Below, piece by piece: positions 33,181 through 44,099 of a stretch of DNA of 64,000 bases. The notes under the pieces are model-generated. The model was not told where the DNA came from. It did not search any database and saw only the letters and a list, made by a program, of their open reading frames with translations. Origin of the DNA: Favolaschia claudopus (taxonomy: Eukaryota; Basidiomycota; Agaricomycetes; Agaricales; Mycenaceae); contig JAWWNJ010000230.1 in NCBI GenBank assembly GCA_037176885.1, positions 124,001 through 188,000 on the forward strand, read 5' to 3'. Position numbers and translations under genes: made by a program. Within the stretch, counting starts at the first letter, position 1. Each line of letters begins with the position of its first letter.

Positions 33181-34076
33181 CAAACAATGGCGCGGCGAGA
33201 TTTCTGCGGGCAGTTGCGATCTGAAACAATGTTGGGAAGCCGGGGTTAGAACCGCAGAGAGCATGTTGCGCAAGCACTCTGTCTCAGAACCAAAATCCTT
33301 TGCTGAACACTTCTCGCGGCCAAATGTTGATCTTTTACGGCCATTTGGCGGCAAATACCCGGCGCTTTCAGCAGAGAATGATCGCTCTTTAGCTAGCACC
33401 TCTCCCACCGACCCTTCGAGCGTTGATATGTCAATTAACCCCGTTTCTCAATTCGATTATCAAGCAGCACTTGACAAGGCCCAAAGTGTTGCCACATCTT
33501 CGGAGCCTCATTCGGTCTTTGCGAGTATCGACTCAGACGGTCGTGTTTGCCATAAAAAAACCATTGTCCGAACATATTTTGATATGACACAAAACATTCA
33601 TAGCAGCCATGATCGCCTGCAGCGTGTGCGGGGTTTTACTATTGGCGGGAAAACATGGGAACGAGAGGATGTGGATGGATCGACGGTGTCTCCTTTGACA
33701 CATTTTATGTTCGGGGATCTATTTGCAACTTTCCTATGCTACAACGGCACGCATCTTGGATTGGCGCTTGGCAGAACCACCTTGATAAAGCGAGGCCTTC
33801 CCGGCAGTAAATCACCTTCTATGTCTGCAATACCTTTGGCCGAGATCAATCTCCCTACATCTCCGTGGACCATTTGTGGGCAGATCCTTTCTCTCATTCC
33901 TCTCGAGACAGACGGGTCCGAATGGGTCTGGGACGGAAAATTTGTATCCCTCTTACCAAAGAAGAAGGGAAAATCAACAACCGGAAATATTAATGTTCCA
34001 CAAATGCGAAACCTACAGTTTTCCGTGTCGAGCAGACTCATCGAGCCTATTGCGCTGGATGACAGACGGGAGGTTA

Positions 34077-34602
34077 CTCGCAGTTACCAAAAGTAACCGA
34101 ATTCGGGGTTTTTTCCCAGAAATTACGATGGTCAAGGAACTTTGAGTGATGAAGGGTTCATTTACAGCGCGTTTGGCACAACTTTCATGATATAAACTTG
34201 GGGTAAGCTATCACACAGTGGGTGAATAAATTAATCTTCAAGGTACCATCAATTTGGCAGTGTTTGCCTTTTTTGGAACACAGTCAACAAGATTTCAGGT
34301 GGATGAGTACCTCAAAAATAGGTCTACTATCTCATGACCTTGTACCTGAGAACTCAGAGTTTGCTGGGCTATCCTCATCCTTCAGTGAGGGTACTAAAAC
34401 AGAGCAAGAAATTGTTGATTTGACACACAAATAAACAAACATAGAAGATCAGCACAGGGAAAGCCCAATAACTTCGGCGCGTGTTATGTGCAATAGCATA
34501 TGACCTTCCCCCCTCTCTGCCACCAGTTGAACCAACTGCTAATTGTATTAGCTGGTCGCAAGCAAGGCATTTCTAAATTCGGTTACTTTTGGTAATGCCG
34601 AG
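34077..34602. mobile_element. TA-flanked MITE, 'CAAAAGTAACCG' family
   Basis: Ends CTCGCAGTTACCAAAAGTAA and TTACTTTTGGTAATGCCGAG, with TA at 34075-34076 and 34603-34604. It is 526 bp and non-coding. It is inserted in the coding sequence of the gene at 27755-35538; deletion of the element and one TA restores the frame. A diverged inverted copy of its interior is at 13233-13631. Confidence 0.85.
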
Positions 34603-35538
34603 TAATCTATCAGATGCGGAATATATTCAACAGGTCGTTGGGTCTAATTCTGAACGAGAGAAGACGTGGATCTTCCCCAACAAAACTCTCTTATCTGCTT
34701 GGATGCGGTTAAAGGATCGCATCGAAAATGATAGCACCTTGCACGACAAACTGCCCGTCTTCGCCGCTGTTGGTGATGGAAGTTTTCCGTACCTTGCAGC
34801 ACCAGCAGAAGGTTGGGTGATCTGTACAGCACCGCGATAGAATTTCACACTTTTCTAGGTTACCAGGGAGTGTTCTATTCATTTTCAGTTGTTGATACAC
34901 CCATTTATGCCGCTCTGATCAACCGACAAGCTTGTCGGGTTTGCGGGAAATCTGTGAAAGATACTGACATTCAAACACACATGGGTGAACATATCCGAAA
35001 GTCCCTGCGTGAAATTTCTGAGGATGGTATCAAGTTTCCGGTGCGCTAGGCTCCTTTGATCTTGTCGTCATATATAACTATCTGTAGGTAGCCGAATCCT
35101 ATCCATGTGGCACATGTGGACGTTCGATGGATGACGGCGCATGCCCAGTTCGAATCAAGAGTGGGAAATGCGACTCTGACTCGTCCGCATACGCTTTCCA
35201 AATTCGTGCTGCATCCACTTTTCGCGAAACACGTCCTTGCACCAATGTTCCCATTCCCTGTCCATTTGACTGTCAACAGACTCACTGGAAATATAATTTC
35301 CCTCAACATCTCAATGAATTCCATCCGTCTTGGCGAGCCGCAGCCTCCCCAAGCTTCATCGAGCAAATTACAGTGACACGGCACGAAGAGCTGAAGCTCG
35401 GCATTCCGGATTCAAAAGCGACAGTTTGGCCCCTACCCCTACCTCCTGATCCACCTTTCTCACCTTCCTGTGGCCAGAAGCGAGCTGCACCCAGATCCCC
35501 TCGAACCCCACGACGGCTTCATTGTAGAGACAATGAGA

Positions 35539-35820
35539 ATGGGGCAACCCCGCCATTCCAAGGGCGATGGCAAATCTGTCGCCAGACCAATTAAAGCCGA
35601 TGCCCCTCGGCGAGTAAAACCCTCGGCAATCTGAGGCTATTTCCGGCGAAATAAAGCCCTCGAAATGACCGATTTTTCGAATGGGGCAACCCCGCCATTC
35701 CAAGGGCGATGGCAAATCTGTCGCCAGACCAATTAAAGCCGATGCCCCTCGGCGAGTAAAACCCTCGGCAATCTGAGGCTATTTCCGGCGAAATAAAGCC
35801 CTCGAAATGACCGATTTTTC
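35539..35820 (+). repeat. Two tandem 141-bp units of the 'AATGACCGATTTTT' repeat
   Basis: Each unit runs from AATGGGGCAACCCCGCCATT through GGGCGATGGCAAATCTGTCG and a CCCTCGGCAATCTGAGG block to CTCGAAATGACCGATTTTT. The two copies are virtually identical. They replace the expected 3' end of the gene at 27755-35538. A lone MITE end of the CAAAAGTAACCG family follows at about 35902-35929. Confidence 0.9.
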
Positions 35821-36327
35821 GGTGAGCTGGGGCAGCTTAGATGAAGACTATGTATACCAAAACTACTTGGCTGTCAGAATCTCCATGCAAAACGCCGGTG
35901 AAATTCCGGTTACTTTTGGTCGTGCCAAGTACTCGCAAAATATTACGCTAATCTGCAACAGCCCCAACTTCATGTGTGACCGAAAGGCAGGAGGGAGCTA
36001 AAGCTTGTTCCCTCAAAAAAAGAAAGAAAGAATAAAAAAAAACATTCTCGAACGTGGTATTCGGACTCGCCCACGCCTCCCCCAGTCTGACATTGCCAAA
36101 TAGGGAAATACTTACCAGATGTAGTAATGGCGGGAGTCCCAGCGGTGGATGTATTTTGCCGGTTGGTAAGCTTTGCTGTGGTCACTCTCGTTGAGTGGTA
36201 TGTGGTAAGTTAGCCTTAATTAACGCCACTCATCGCTTGTCCTGTATTTCGACGACGCGGACGTGGCGAATGCCTGTACTTATTGGAGAGCGCCTGGCTC
36301 TCGAAGGATTCCTCCACCGTGTTGAGA

Positions 36328-36890
36328 AGTCCGTCCCAGCCAGTGCTTCAAATGTTTCCGATTCGGTCATATTGCCTCCCAATGCCACAGCAAGGCTGTC
36401 TGTGGCACCTGCGCCGGTCCTCATCCCACTTCAGAATGCCGTTGCCCCAACGCCAAACCCTGCAAATCTGGCAAACAGTGCCCCCATATCGTCCCGAGAT
36501 GCGCTCTGCGTGGCTGTGGTGGTAAACACTCAGCTACGGCGGCAGAGAGCCCTGTTCGTCAGATACTCTTCCGTCGCATCGAGGATGAACTTTCTGCCTC
36601 TGGGTCCTTCTTTGCTGCTATGCAAAGTGAGCACTGAGGCGAGTCCGTTTAGCACTTATTCCCCCTCCCCTCATGCCCCTTCCCCCTCACGTACAATCAG
36701 CCGTACCTGGACTTCCGCTCCTAGAGCTTTTCGCCCCATGAACCATATCATACTCTCAAGTTTGTCCCACCATGATCGTTTTCTCATGGCCTCGCATTTA
36801 CTCGTACCCGTGTCCACACCTACTCTGTTGATCTATCTACTCATCACGACTACCCGTACCTACCACAGTATCTATAGTTAGCTACACAGA
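36328..36890 (+). pseudogene. Zinc-knuckle ORF1/gag-like retrotransposon relic
   Basis: One frame from 36328 encodes successive Cys-rich knuckles: CFKCFRFGHIASQC (C-X2-C-X4-H-X4-C), CGTCAGPHPTSEC (C-X2-C-X3-H-X4-C) and further CxxG modules, then a tail ending near 36638. This arrangement is typical of the first protein of non-LTR retrotransposons. The upstream part is in other frames and has a stop. About 280 bp downstream an A-run (36914-36936) follows. No endonuclease or reverse transcriptase frame is present, so the copy is internally deleted or rearranged. Confidence 0.55.
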
Positions 36891-36913
36891 GGCGCAGTAG
36901 CGACATATGCCCT

Positions 36914-36936
36914 AAAAAAAAAAAAAAAAAAAAAAA
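36914..36936 (+). repeat. Poly(A) run
   Basis: About 23 consecutive A, consistent with a retroposed 3' end belonging to the zinc-knuckle relic just upstream. The palindromic GGGTTCGAACCC follows within 30 bp. The stretch 36940-37628 has only weak frames. Confidence 0.6.
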
Positions 36937-37628
36937 ATTTGGGTGGTGTACAGAAGCCACGGGTTCGAACCCGCAGGTAAACTGTTATGTTTTCACTCCC
37001 TCTGTTTAATTTTTCTTTTTGGTACACCGTACTTCTTCCCCGGCGAGTCCCTTGTTTCCTTACCTGAATATGATGTGTCTGGTACCTTTTCTTCTTCTCA
37101 GTAATTCTACAGAGCAGCACATCATCAAAACTACCACTGACACTGTTTGAAGTCAGTTTATCGAGCTCTTCTTGAGAAGCAAAATGAGCATTCATTATAA
37201 CCATCCCAATCCATCATCCTGACCTCAAGGAATACCCCAGGGCTCCATTTGGAATACTTAACTCAGTCTCCTCAAATGTCGAAACATTCGATGAAAGTAC
37301 GAAAATTTCCTTTTTTGGACAGAAATGTGTTTCGGTGTGAAGGTGTGGACCAAATTGCTGCTCTACAATAGTAATATGCTGAGGCCTCCAGTCCAAGCGA
37401 CACGCCATCTGAACTTGTAAAACGCGTCTCAGACGCGGTCAGACTGACAAACGTAAGGCCTGACACGTGGTGGAAAAGCGTGCCGTAATGCCAGACTGAG
37501 GGGGTTAAGGTCACGTGGTGGCATACACACACAACATTGTCATTGACTTAAGTCCGTCCATCCATCCAACTTGCAACACCCATCTCCACTTGCATCCGTC
37601 AGCTTGCCGTCATCGCTTGGTATCCGAA

Positions 37629-38137
37629 ATGAGTCACTCGGTGAGTTTATTGACCCCACTGTATCTCGCGAATTCACCACTCTGTAAAAGCATCCAAGTC
37701 CAAATCAACAGCTTCTGCTGGAAACGCGGAAACAACTCGCTCAGATGGGGTCCCAGCTGGAAAGCTACTGGATAGTAGTCGCTGGATTGCGGACGGTTCT
37801 GGCCCACAAAGCCGTCGAAGGGGCGGATCTGCTTCGAGACCTGGAAAGCATCATTGAAGATCTGGGGCGGCTGCGTGTCATGGTCGGCGCCTGTTACGCA
37901 GAAAATTGGGCGATGATTTCGCAACCAACTCCTACGAATTTTCCAAAATCCGTTTTGGCTCACAGTTTATTTATCACCTGTAACGAGCTGCGGCTCATTC
38001 TTACGGAAGTGGACATGCGCAAACTGATGCTGCGCGAGAAAGCTCTCATTCGCGGGTTGCATTACAAGGTGACGCATTCATACACTGTGGTCAAACCACG
38101 TCTTCGCGTGCTTCGACGTCCTTCGCCCGAGCGATAG
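37629..38137 (+). CDS. Small predicted coiled-coil protein, unknown function
   Basis: Two exons: 37629-37640 (MSHS) and 37691-38137, separated by a 50-nt intron (donor GTGAGT, acceptor AAAAG). They give 152 residues. The start ATG is followed immediately by a splice donor, common in fungal genes. The product has amphipathic helices (QQLLLETRKQLAQMGSQLES and LLRDLESIIEDLGRLRVMV) and a basic C-terminus. I do not recognise the family. No transposon terminal repeats flank it closely; the next gene is the NLR about 2 kb downstream in the same orientation. Confidence 0.5.
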
Positions 38138-38934
38138 GGCTTTGCCATTTCTGTGCGTTGAACCAGCATTTACAACTAATATCTCATGGCTTGCAGTGAA
38201 CCCAGACAATTTGCAAATGGAATGAGCCCCTGTAGCATTTGCATCAAATCACAAGTTACAGTTTCAATTAGTGGCGGAATCTGATGTCCTGAAAATAAAA
38301 TTATGTACCCATTTCTCGAGCTTCAAGTAGAATCTTAGATGTCAGGCTTTGATGGTACAGCGGTAACTTAGCGGCAACCATCCCCCAAGGTTGACCCCAG
38401 TGAAAAAACCGTCTTGTGATAGCCTGAGTAAGCCGGGAAATACTGAGATCTACTGAGAGGCCATACAATCTGGCCCGATATGTACTGATAAGAGTGCTAA
38501 CAAATAAATAAAAGAAAAGATAATAAAGATACTCGGTATTAGACCTTATTAGCAGCGGCCTGAAATACTATTTGAAACTCTTGAAAACAAATTTAAACCG
38601 GAAATTCACTTTTTTAATCAAGCAGGAAATCGATGAGAAAATGATGGATGCGGTGGGGTTGTCCTATGTCTCGGCTAACTACGAGCGCAGACACACTCAG
38701 TCTGGTCTTCACCCTCAACGATGACCTCGCCCGCTTGTCCTCGACGCCTACAAAACACAACAACGTATACACTCTACCCTCTACTACCATGCTCTAACAT
38801 CCATTGAGGTTGAGCTCAAGTATTAGATCGAATATACGCAGTGTTACATGTACTATTAGATAGCTAATCTAACGTTTGATATATATTGTCTGAATACTGG
38901 CTAACTACATAGGGAAAATCGGTGTCGAAGTTAA
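38138..38934. other. Intergenic, nothing recognised
   Basis: AT-rich sequence with short frames only. No splice-supported exon, element end or RNA signature was seen. Confidence 0.4.
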
Positions 38935-39122
38935 GCCAGTGGCGGCGATGGCGGCACTTTATGTAAATAATTGGCGCACGAGATGGCGGCAGTGGCGGCA
39001 GTTGGAGGCGGCAGCGATGGCGGCAGTTTGTGAAAGTGCCGCCACATTTTTGAACTGGCGGAATTTGGATGGCGGCAGCTTTTGCGGCGGCAGTGTGACA
39101 TAGTTGTGACACTGGCGGCAAC
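38935..39122. repeat. GGC/GGCGGCA low-complexity tract
   Basis: Imperfect repeats of TGGCGGCAG and GATGGCGGCA over about 190 bp, including a CCGCCAC reversal. Any frame through it would be a repeat artefact. Confidence 0.75.
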
Positions 39123-39148
39123 TTTCATGTGACGGAGCGCTGTCATTC

Positions 39149-39470
39149 TAATTTGCAGCTGTTTTGCACTGTTTGTTGCAATAAATGACTGCATTTCCAA
39201 TTTTCTGGCCTCGGGACGGTAGGTTATACGTGAGAATGCATTTCAGTCCCTCAATGCGAAATCTTTGATTGCATCACTTTCTTGTCAAGATTGGATTGGT
39301 TCAATTTCACGGACCCAAATATTGCGTGGCCGTTCAAAGAAGATGCTAAGAGCAAAGAATTTAGCTACAGTCTTGGTTAATTTTTGATCAATCACAGTGC
39401 TGGACCCCCAATGGACCCCATCACCTACACATGCAATATACTTTTGTCCCAGTGTAAGCTTCCCAAGGGG
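39149..39470. repeat. Dispersed repeat, copy 2 (partner 2073-2420)
   Basis: Direct-orientation match to the interior of the MITE at 1914-2799, with deletions of about 20-40 bp. No terminal repeats on either side. Confidence 0.7.
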
Positions 39471-39514
39471 GTACTGAAACCGAAAAAAAAAACACCTCAC
39501 TCTGCTTTTTTTAT

Positions 39515-40022
39515 TAGAGACCCGGGGTGCTTAAGCTTGTAATAAAAGACACTACGGGACCGCAGGTCCCGTGATAATTCACGTGAAAAAGCAGGTGACT
39601 TCTCACACGCTTTCCCCGGCGCCGCGCGCCGGCGAGTGCAGCGAGCGGCAGTGCGGCGCCGCGGGCAAGGAATCCAGCAAAAAAAATCCAGGCGGGGTTT
39701 GGGGCGGAGCCCCGACAAGCTGTGTACCCCCCGTAGGTAGGGACGCGAGCGCAGCGAGCCGGCCCTGCCGAAGGCGTTAAGCTTGTACTTGAAAAGAGGG
39801 CCAGGCCATCAGTCGCGTGACTTTTGACAGAAAGTCACGGGGTTTTGTCGACATCCTGCAACCGGCTGTAGGCGGTCCCCGGCGCCGCGGGCAAGGAATC
39901 CAGCGCAAAAAAACCAGGCGGGGTTTGGGGCGGAGCCCCGACAAGCTGTGTACCCCCCGTAGGTAGGGACGCGCGCGCAGCGAGCCGGCCCTGCCGAAGG
40001 CGGGGTGCTTAAGCTTGTATAT
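39515..40022. repeat. Two adjacent copies of the GC-rich repeat
   Basis: Both copies contain GGCGGGGTTTGGGGCGGAGC, the GTAGGTAGGGACGCG box and an AAGCTTGTA end. The first includes GCAGGTCCCGTGATAATTCA, shared with 55010-55030. They end about 60 bp upstream of the NLR start codon, so this repeat lies in that gene's promoter region. Confidence 0.75.
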
Positions 40023-40084
40023 ATAATCGAAAGCAAAAGGCGAGCACGTGCCTTTCCACGTACCAAGGCCTTGTCACTTCCTCC

Positions 40085-43000
40085 ATGGCAGAGACTTACT
40101 CATTGCTCAGTTAGCGCCCTGTCTTTCTAGTTTATCATCAATTGACCTCCCGCAGTTCAGAACACTGAAGGGATTTCAAAAATCCCCGGTGGGCTACATG
40201 GAACGCCAAAACTCTACGTAGCAGTTGATCTCGACGGTTCTTGCGTTTTCAAAACTCACAATGAAGAGAGCACTCTCTCCCCGCGGTGGGACTTTACTGG
40301 AAATATGTGAGAGCTCACTTATGTTCTGAAAAATCCGCCAAAACTTTGCGAAGATGCGCGGATTTGCCATCAGCCAACTTGACGGTGGAAGTTCATCACA
40401 AAGGTGTTTTCGATACCCTTATCGGCAGGTGTCATACAACTATCGGAGAACTCCTGCAGCAAAGCGGTGCGAATACAGGTAAGCTGCCGATTCTGTTTCG
40501 TGAGTTGTTATATGCATGTATGTAGTCGTCAAACTGGATATCAAGCGCAAGGGCTCTATATCTGGTCACATCTTTTTGCGCTTGAGTCATGTTTCGACTC
40601 AGGAGTTGCAGGAGGCGGCAACTCGTGCAGTTCAACGAATGCGTGGAGACGTCGAGAACATCGAGCGAAGCCCAGGCAATCCCCGTGTTATGGGCATCGC
40701 AAATGCCGCCATACAGGCCGAAGCGATGGCCGATAACTTCCAGCCCCTGCTCAGCAAGTTGCTCTCCCAGCTCGAACCCATCGTTGAAATGGGGGACGAA
40801 ATTGCTAAGGTGCGTTGTGGAGGAATAAAACAACTGAAAGGTAATCTGTGATTCAGATTCACCCTTACATTAACATTGCATGGAAGGTGTTAACATCCGT
40901 GTACAAGGTCTTGTAGAAACTGTGTGTCCTGCAATTTGGTGCTCAACAGGAATGTAGGTCATGGAGAAGCAACGCAATACCGACGAGAAAATTGTAAAGC
41001 TGGTGCAGGCAATGGTGCAATTGTACTCGTCTGTTGGTGACATGGACTTCGTCCGCGACAAAATCAACTCGCTTGAAAATGTCGTCCTCGAAATTGCGGC
41101 ACAGACGCTCGAATGTAGTCTCTTCATCCGTGAATACACTGGCCATGGGTTCTCTGGTTAGTGAAGTGGTGTTCAGACTCGAGGATTGCCTTTATCAAAA
41201 TTCAGGGCGCCTTCTGCAAGCCGCTTTCTCTGGCATGGAGACGAAGATTGAAAGCCTTTCTGACGTTTTGATGAAGCTGAAGGATTCTTTTGATCGAGGG
41301 GTTATCATTCAATCAGTTTTTCTCTCGGCAAAAATGAACGAGAAAGTTCAGGGTCTGGGTGAGCTTACTCCTCTCTTAGCAAAATCACGTTGAACTCAAG
41401 TTGAGACAGTCGAGTCTGATCTACTCCAAAGTCTGAAACCGGCGCAATACAATGCAGCATTGCGCGACGAATGCCTCCACGGCACGCGCAAGGACCTATT
41501 GACTGAAATTACTGAGCAGCTCTCCTCGACTACTACTGCCAGTGATATCATATGGCTGTACGGCGTGGCTGGCTCTGGAAAGAGTGCAATAGCCAACACT
41601 GTGGCACAGTATTTTCGTACCCTCCACAGGCTAGGAGCATTCATCTTTTTCGACCGCGACAATCCGTCCACAAGCGATATCCGTGGTGTCCTGCACCACA
41701 TTGCACACAGGATTGCAGAGTCAAACATCCACGTCAGGAAGGCTATTTGCGATGCACTCTGTGCTGATGCCACACTGGTGGATGCTGATTACAGGACACA
41801 GTTTCAAAGGTTGCTTCTTGATCCACTTATTGCGGCTGCTCCATACATTTTTGGGCCTATTGTGATCATTGTTGACGCATTGGATGAATGTTTGGATTCA
41901 ACTTCACGCAAAGCTCTTCTGTCTCTGATTGCAGGCGATATGGCAAAGCTCCCTCCTGCCGTCCGCCTCTTCATTACCAGCCGCCCTGACTCTGATATCA
42001 CTCGTGTACTCCGGGCGAAGTCACATGTAGCCTCACGGCAGCTTGACATCACTACCGAAGATACAAAACGCGATATTTACCTCTACCTGCATCAATGTAT
42101 GCAGAACCTCCGCATCGAATGGCCGGATTTAGAACCCCAATGGCCTGAAGAACGTAACATCCAGCTTTTGGCAACTTACACTGGAGGTCTTTTCATTTGG
42201 GCTGCTACAGCATACAAATTTCTCCAAAATTTCGATCCCCAGAGTAGACTTACGCAGTTGCTGGACGCGGGGGAAATCATCAACAGCAATCTTGACCAGC
42301 TATACTGTGTAGCCCTGGAACACACCGCTGACTGGAGTGACTCCACATTCTCCTCGTCAGCTCTCTCAATACTAGCATGTGTTGTGCTCAGCAGAGAGCC
42401 GCTCACAGTTAAGACTTTGATTTCCATTCTAGATCCTGTGCTCGAGGGCCTCAAAGTGGCCAAAGCTCTACAATACCTTGCTTGTGTTCTCCAATATGGT
42501 CCAGGCGCTCCTATTCGCACCTTGCATGCCTCGTTCAGCGACTATGTCGTGGATTCAAGGCGTTCGAGGACTAAACCATGGTTCGTCGATATTCAACTTC
42601 AGAGTCAGTTTCTCGCCACGAGATGCTTTCAGGTTTTGGCTACTAAGCTGCAGTTCAATATATGTGGCATTGAAACCTCGCACCTCCGCAATTCGGACCT
42701 CTCCGATCTCTCGGGACGAATTGAGCGGCATATCCCTGAAGATCTCAGATACGCTTCTCATTTCTGGGCCCATCATTTGCAAGCGGCTACCGCTTCATCT
42801 GGAGTGCTCGACAGGTTGAGGCAATTTACCTCCCACTACTTTCTATATTGGTTGGAAGTTCTCAGCCTACTTGGCGAGGTCAGTGAGGCTCACGGGGCAT
42901 TGGAAATTGCTGAGAGATATGCCCAGGTCAGTACACTAGTCCATCTCATGCCGTTAACTTACTTTAACAGGGAAAGGACCAAGATCTCACGGCACTTCTT

Positions 43001-43366
43001 CATGATGGCATGAAATTTATAGCAGGATTTGCCCCTGCTATAGCACAGAGCATGCCACATCTTTATGTCTCTGCCTTAGCAATGGCACCACGGGAATCTG
43101 TTGTTCGCCAGCACTACAAAAAACACTTCAGGCGCACAATGCAGTATGAGGCCGCATTCGCGGACACCTGGGGAAGCCTCATTAAGGTTCTACCTGATCA
43201 AGGAAGTGTGGTCTCCTCGGTGGCCTTTTCCCACGATAATGCTCGCATCGTCTGTGGGTCACATGATGGTATGGTGCGCATTTGGAAAAATCGGTCATTC
43301 CGAGGCTTTTCTGGGTGCCGAAAACGCGTTTTCCCGGCCGAGGGATTTCCCCTTGGGGAAGGGTAA
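40085..43366 (+). CDS. NLR-like STAND NTPase: C2 - helical linker - NACHT - truncated WD40
   Basis: Nine exons: 40085-40109, 40156-40306, 40354-40478, 40526-40809, 40857-40907, 40958-41156, 41206-41358, 41401-42926 and 42971-43366. All introns are 42-50 nt and every phase closes, giving 969 residues. Residues about 1-130 form a C2-like domain (LYVAVDLDGSCVFKTHNEES ... LTVEVHHKGVFDTLIGR). A helical linker typical of mushroom NLRs follows (IHPYINIAWKVLTSVYK). The NACHT domain has Walker A GVAGSGKS near residue 384 and Walker B IIVDALDEC near 488. One WD40 blade (SVAFSHDNARIVCGSHDGMV then RIW) follows, where relatives carry many. The coding frame then enters an unrelated ~150-bp repeat, which supplies the last ~25 residues and the stop. 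Family members are non-self or heterokaryon-incompatibility sensors; loss of the WD40 propeller would remove the ligand-sensing part. Confidence 0.8.
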
Positions 43367-43436
43367 AACAATGACCCACCGTGGGAACCTGGACCGTTTT
43401 GCCATCACCCTCGGAATGGAGAAGTTCCCTTTCTGA
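43287..43436 (-). repeat. 'AATGACCGATTTTT' repeat copy that truncates the NLR gene
   Basis: On the minus strand it reads AACTTCTCCATTCCGAGGGT ... CACCCAGAAAAGCCTCGG and ends GGAATGACCGATTTTT, the most complete copy of this family (about 150 bp). Its end lies within the WD40-coding exon of the NLR. Confidence 0.8.
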
Positions 43437-43590
43437 AGTACAAGCTTAAGCATCCCGCCTTCGGCAGGGCCGGCTCGCTGCGCTCGCGTCCCTACCTACG
43501 GCTGGTGCACAGCTTGTCGGGGCTCCGCCCCAAACCCCGCGTGTTTTTTTCGTGCTGGATTGCGTGCCCTCGGCGCCGCACTACCGCTCG
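43437..43590 (-). repeat. GC-rich repeat copy
   Basis: Contains AAGCTTAAGCATCCCGCCTT, the GCTCGCTGCGCTCGC box and GGGGCTCCGCCCCAAACCCC. It follows the NLR-truncating repeat directly; another copy is at 44100-44225. Confidence 0.75.
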
Positions 43591-44099
43591 CTGCTGTTGT
43601 TGTTGTTGAGATCAATTAACGTGCTCGAGCCGCTGCAAGCGGCTATAGTACACGACATGCCGACATCGACTACATGATTAATCGTTTCCAGTCCGTCCTT
43701 TCCTCCCACGTCACCCTTTTTATACAACCAATCAACTCCCAGTGCCTCGGGCATGAAGTCCCGGTCCGACGGCCTTTGGCCAGTGCTTGCCGAGGTTGCG
43801 ATCCCCGTAGGATGGGCGTCAAAGGATCAAGGCGGCAGCGTACGCCTGATTAGACAAAGTGTGATGGATGATTTGTTGCCGCGCGTCTGTTAAAGTTGAA
43901 TTTCCCAGCCGCCGGCCGACCGGGGCTTGAACCGCAAGTGCGCTACTCCTCGGAACACTCGCGGTGCGCGGCGCCCTCGGGAAGGTTCGTGGGAACCGGG
44001 AGCAACATCTCGACAGCCGGCAGCGACATCTCGACATGGTCCCGTGGTTTCGTGTCAAAGTCACGTTACTTTTCACGTGAGCTGATCCTTGTGTTTTCA

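Larger units (their letters stand above)
27755..35538 (+). pseudogene. Agaricomycete zinc-finger-like gene interrupted by a Copia element and a MITE
   Basis: Coding segments are about 27755-27925, 33186-34076, 34605-34811, 34859-35040 and 35088-35538. The first gap is the Copia element plus one CAAAC copy: after its removal the frame runs ...DADHVGPK to QWRGEISAG... without change. The second gap is a TA-flanked MITE: after its removal ...DDRREV joins NLSDAEYIQQ in frame. The last two gaps are 47-nt introns with correct phase. The C-terminal part has a C2HH-type finger (CRVC, 11 residues, H-MGE-H) and a Cys-rich module (YPCGTCGRSMDDGACP ... PCTNVPIPCPFDC). I recall similar proteins as a large multicopy family of unknown function in mushroom genomes. 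The 5' end is missing or replaced by the CACTA-type repeat, and the 3' end runs into the 141-bp tandem repeat. Both insertions make it non-functional as it stands. Confidence 0.7.

Noticed and set aside
36195..36881. 228-residue plus-strand frame
   Set aside because: A different frame over the same bases encodes regular CCHC zinc knuckles, which is the credible product; this one is a shadow.
36950..36985. GGGTTCGAACCC as the B box of a tRNA or SINE
   Set aside because: The motif is a simple palindrome. No A box, cloverleaf or acceptor stem could be drawn around it on either strand.
40286..40370. Apparent frameshift in the NLR N-terminal region
   Set aside because: A 47-nt GTGAGA...GAAG intron at 40307-40353 joins WDFTGN to CADLPSANLTVEV in the right phase and gives a better C2 domain.
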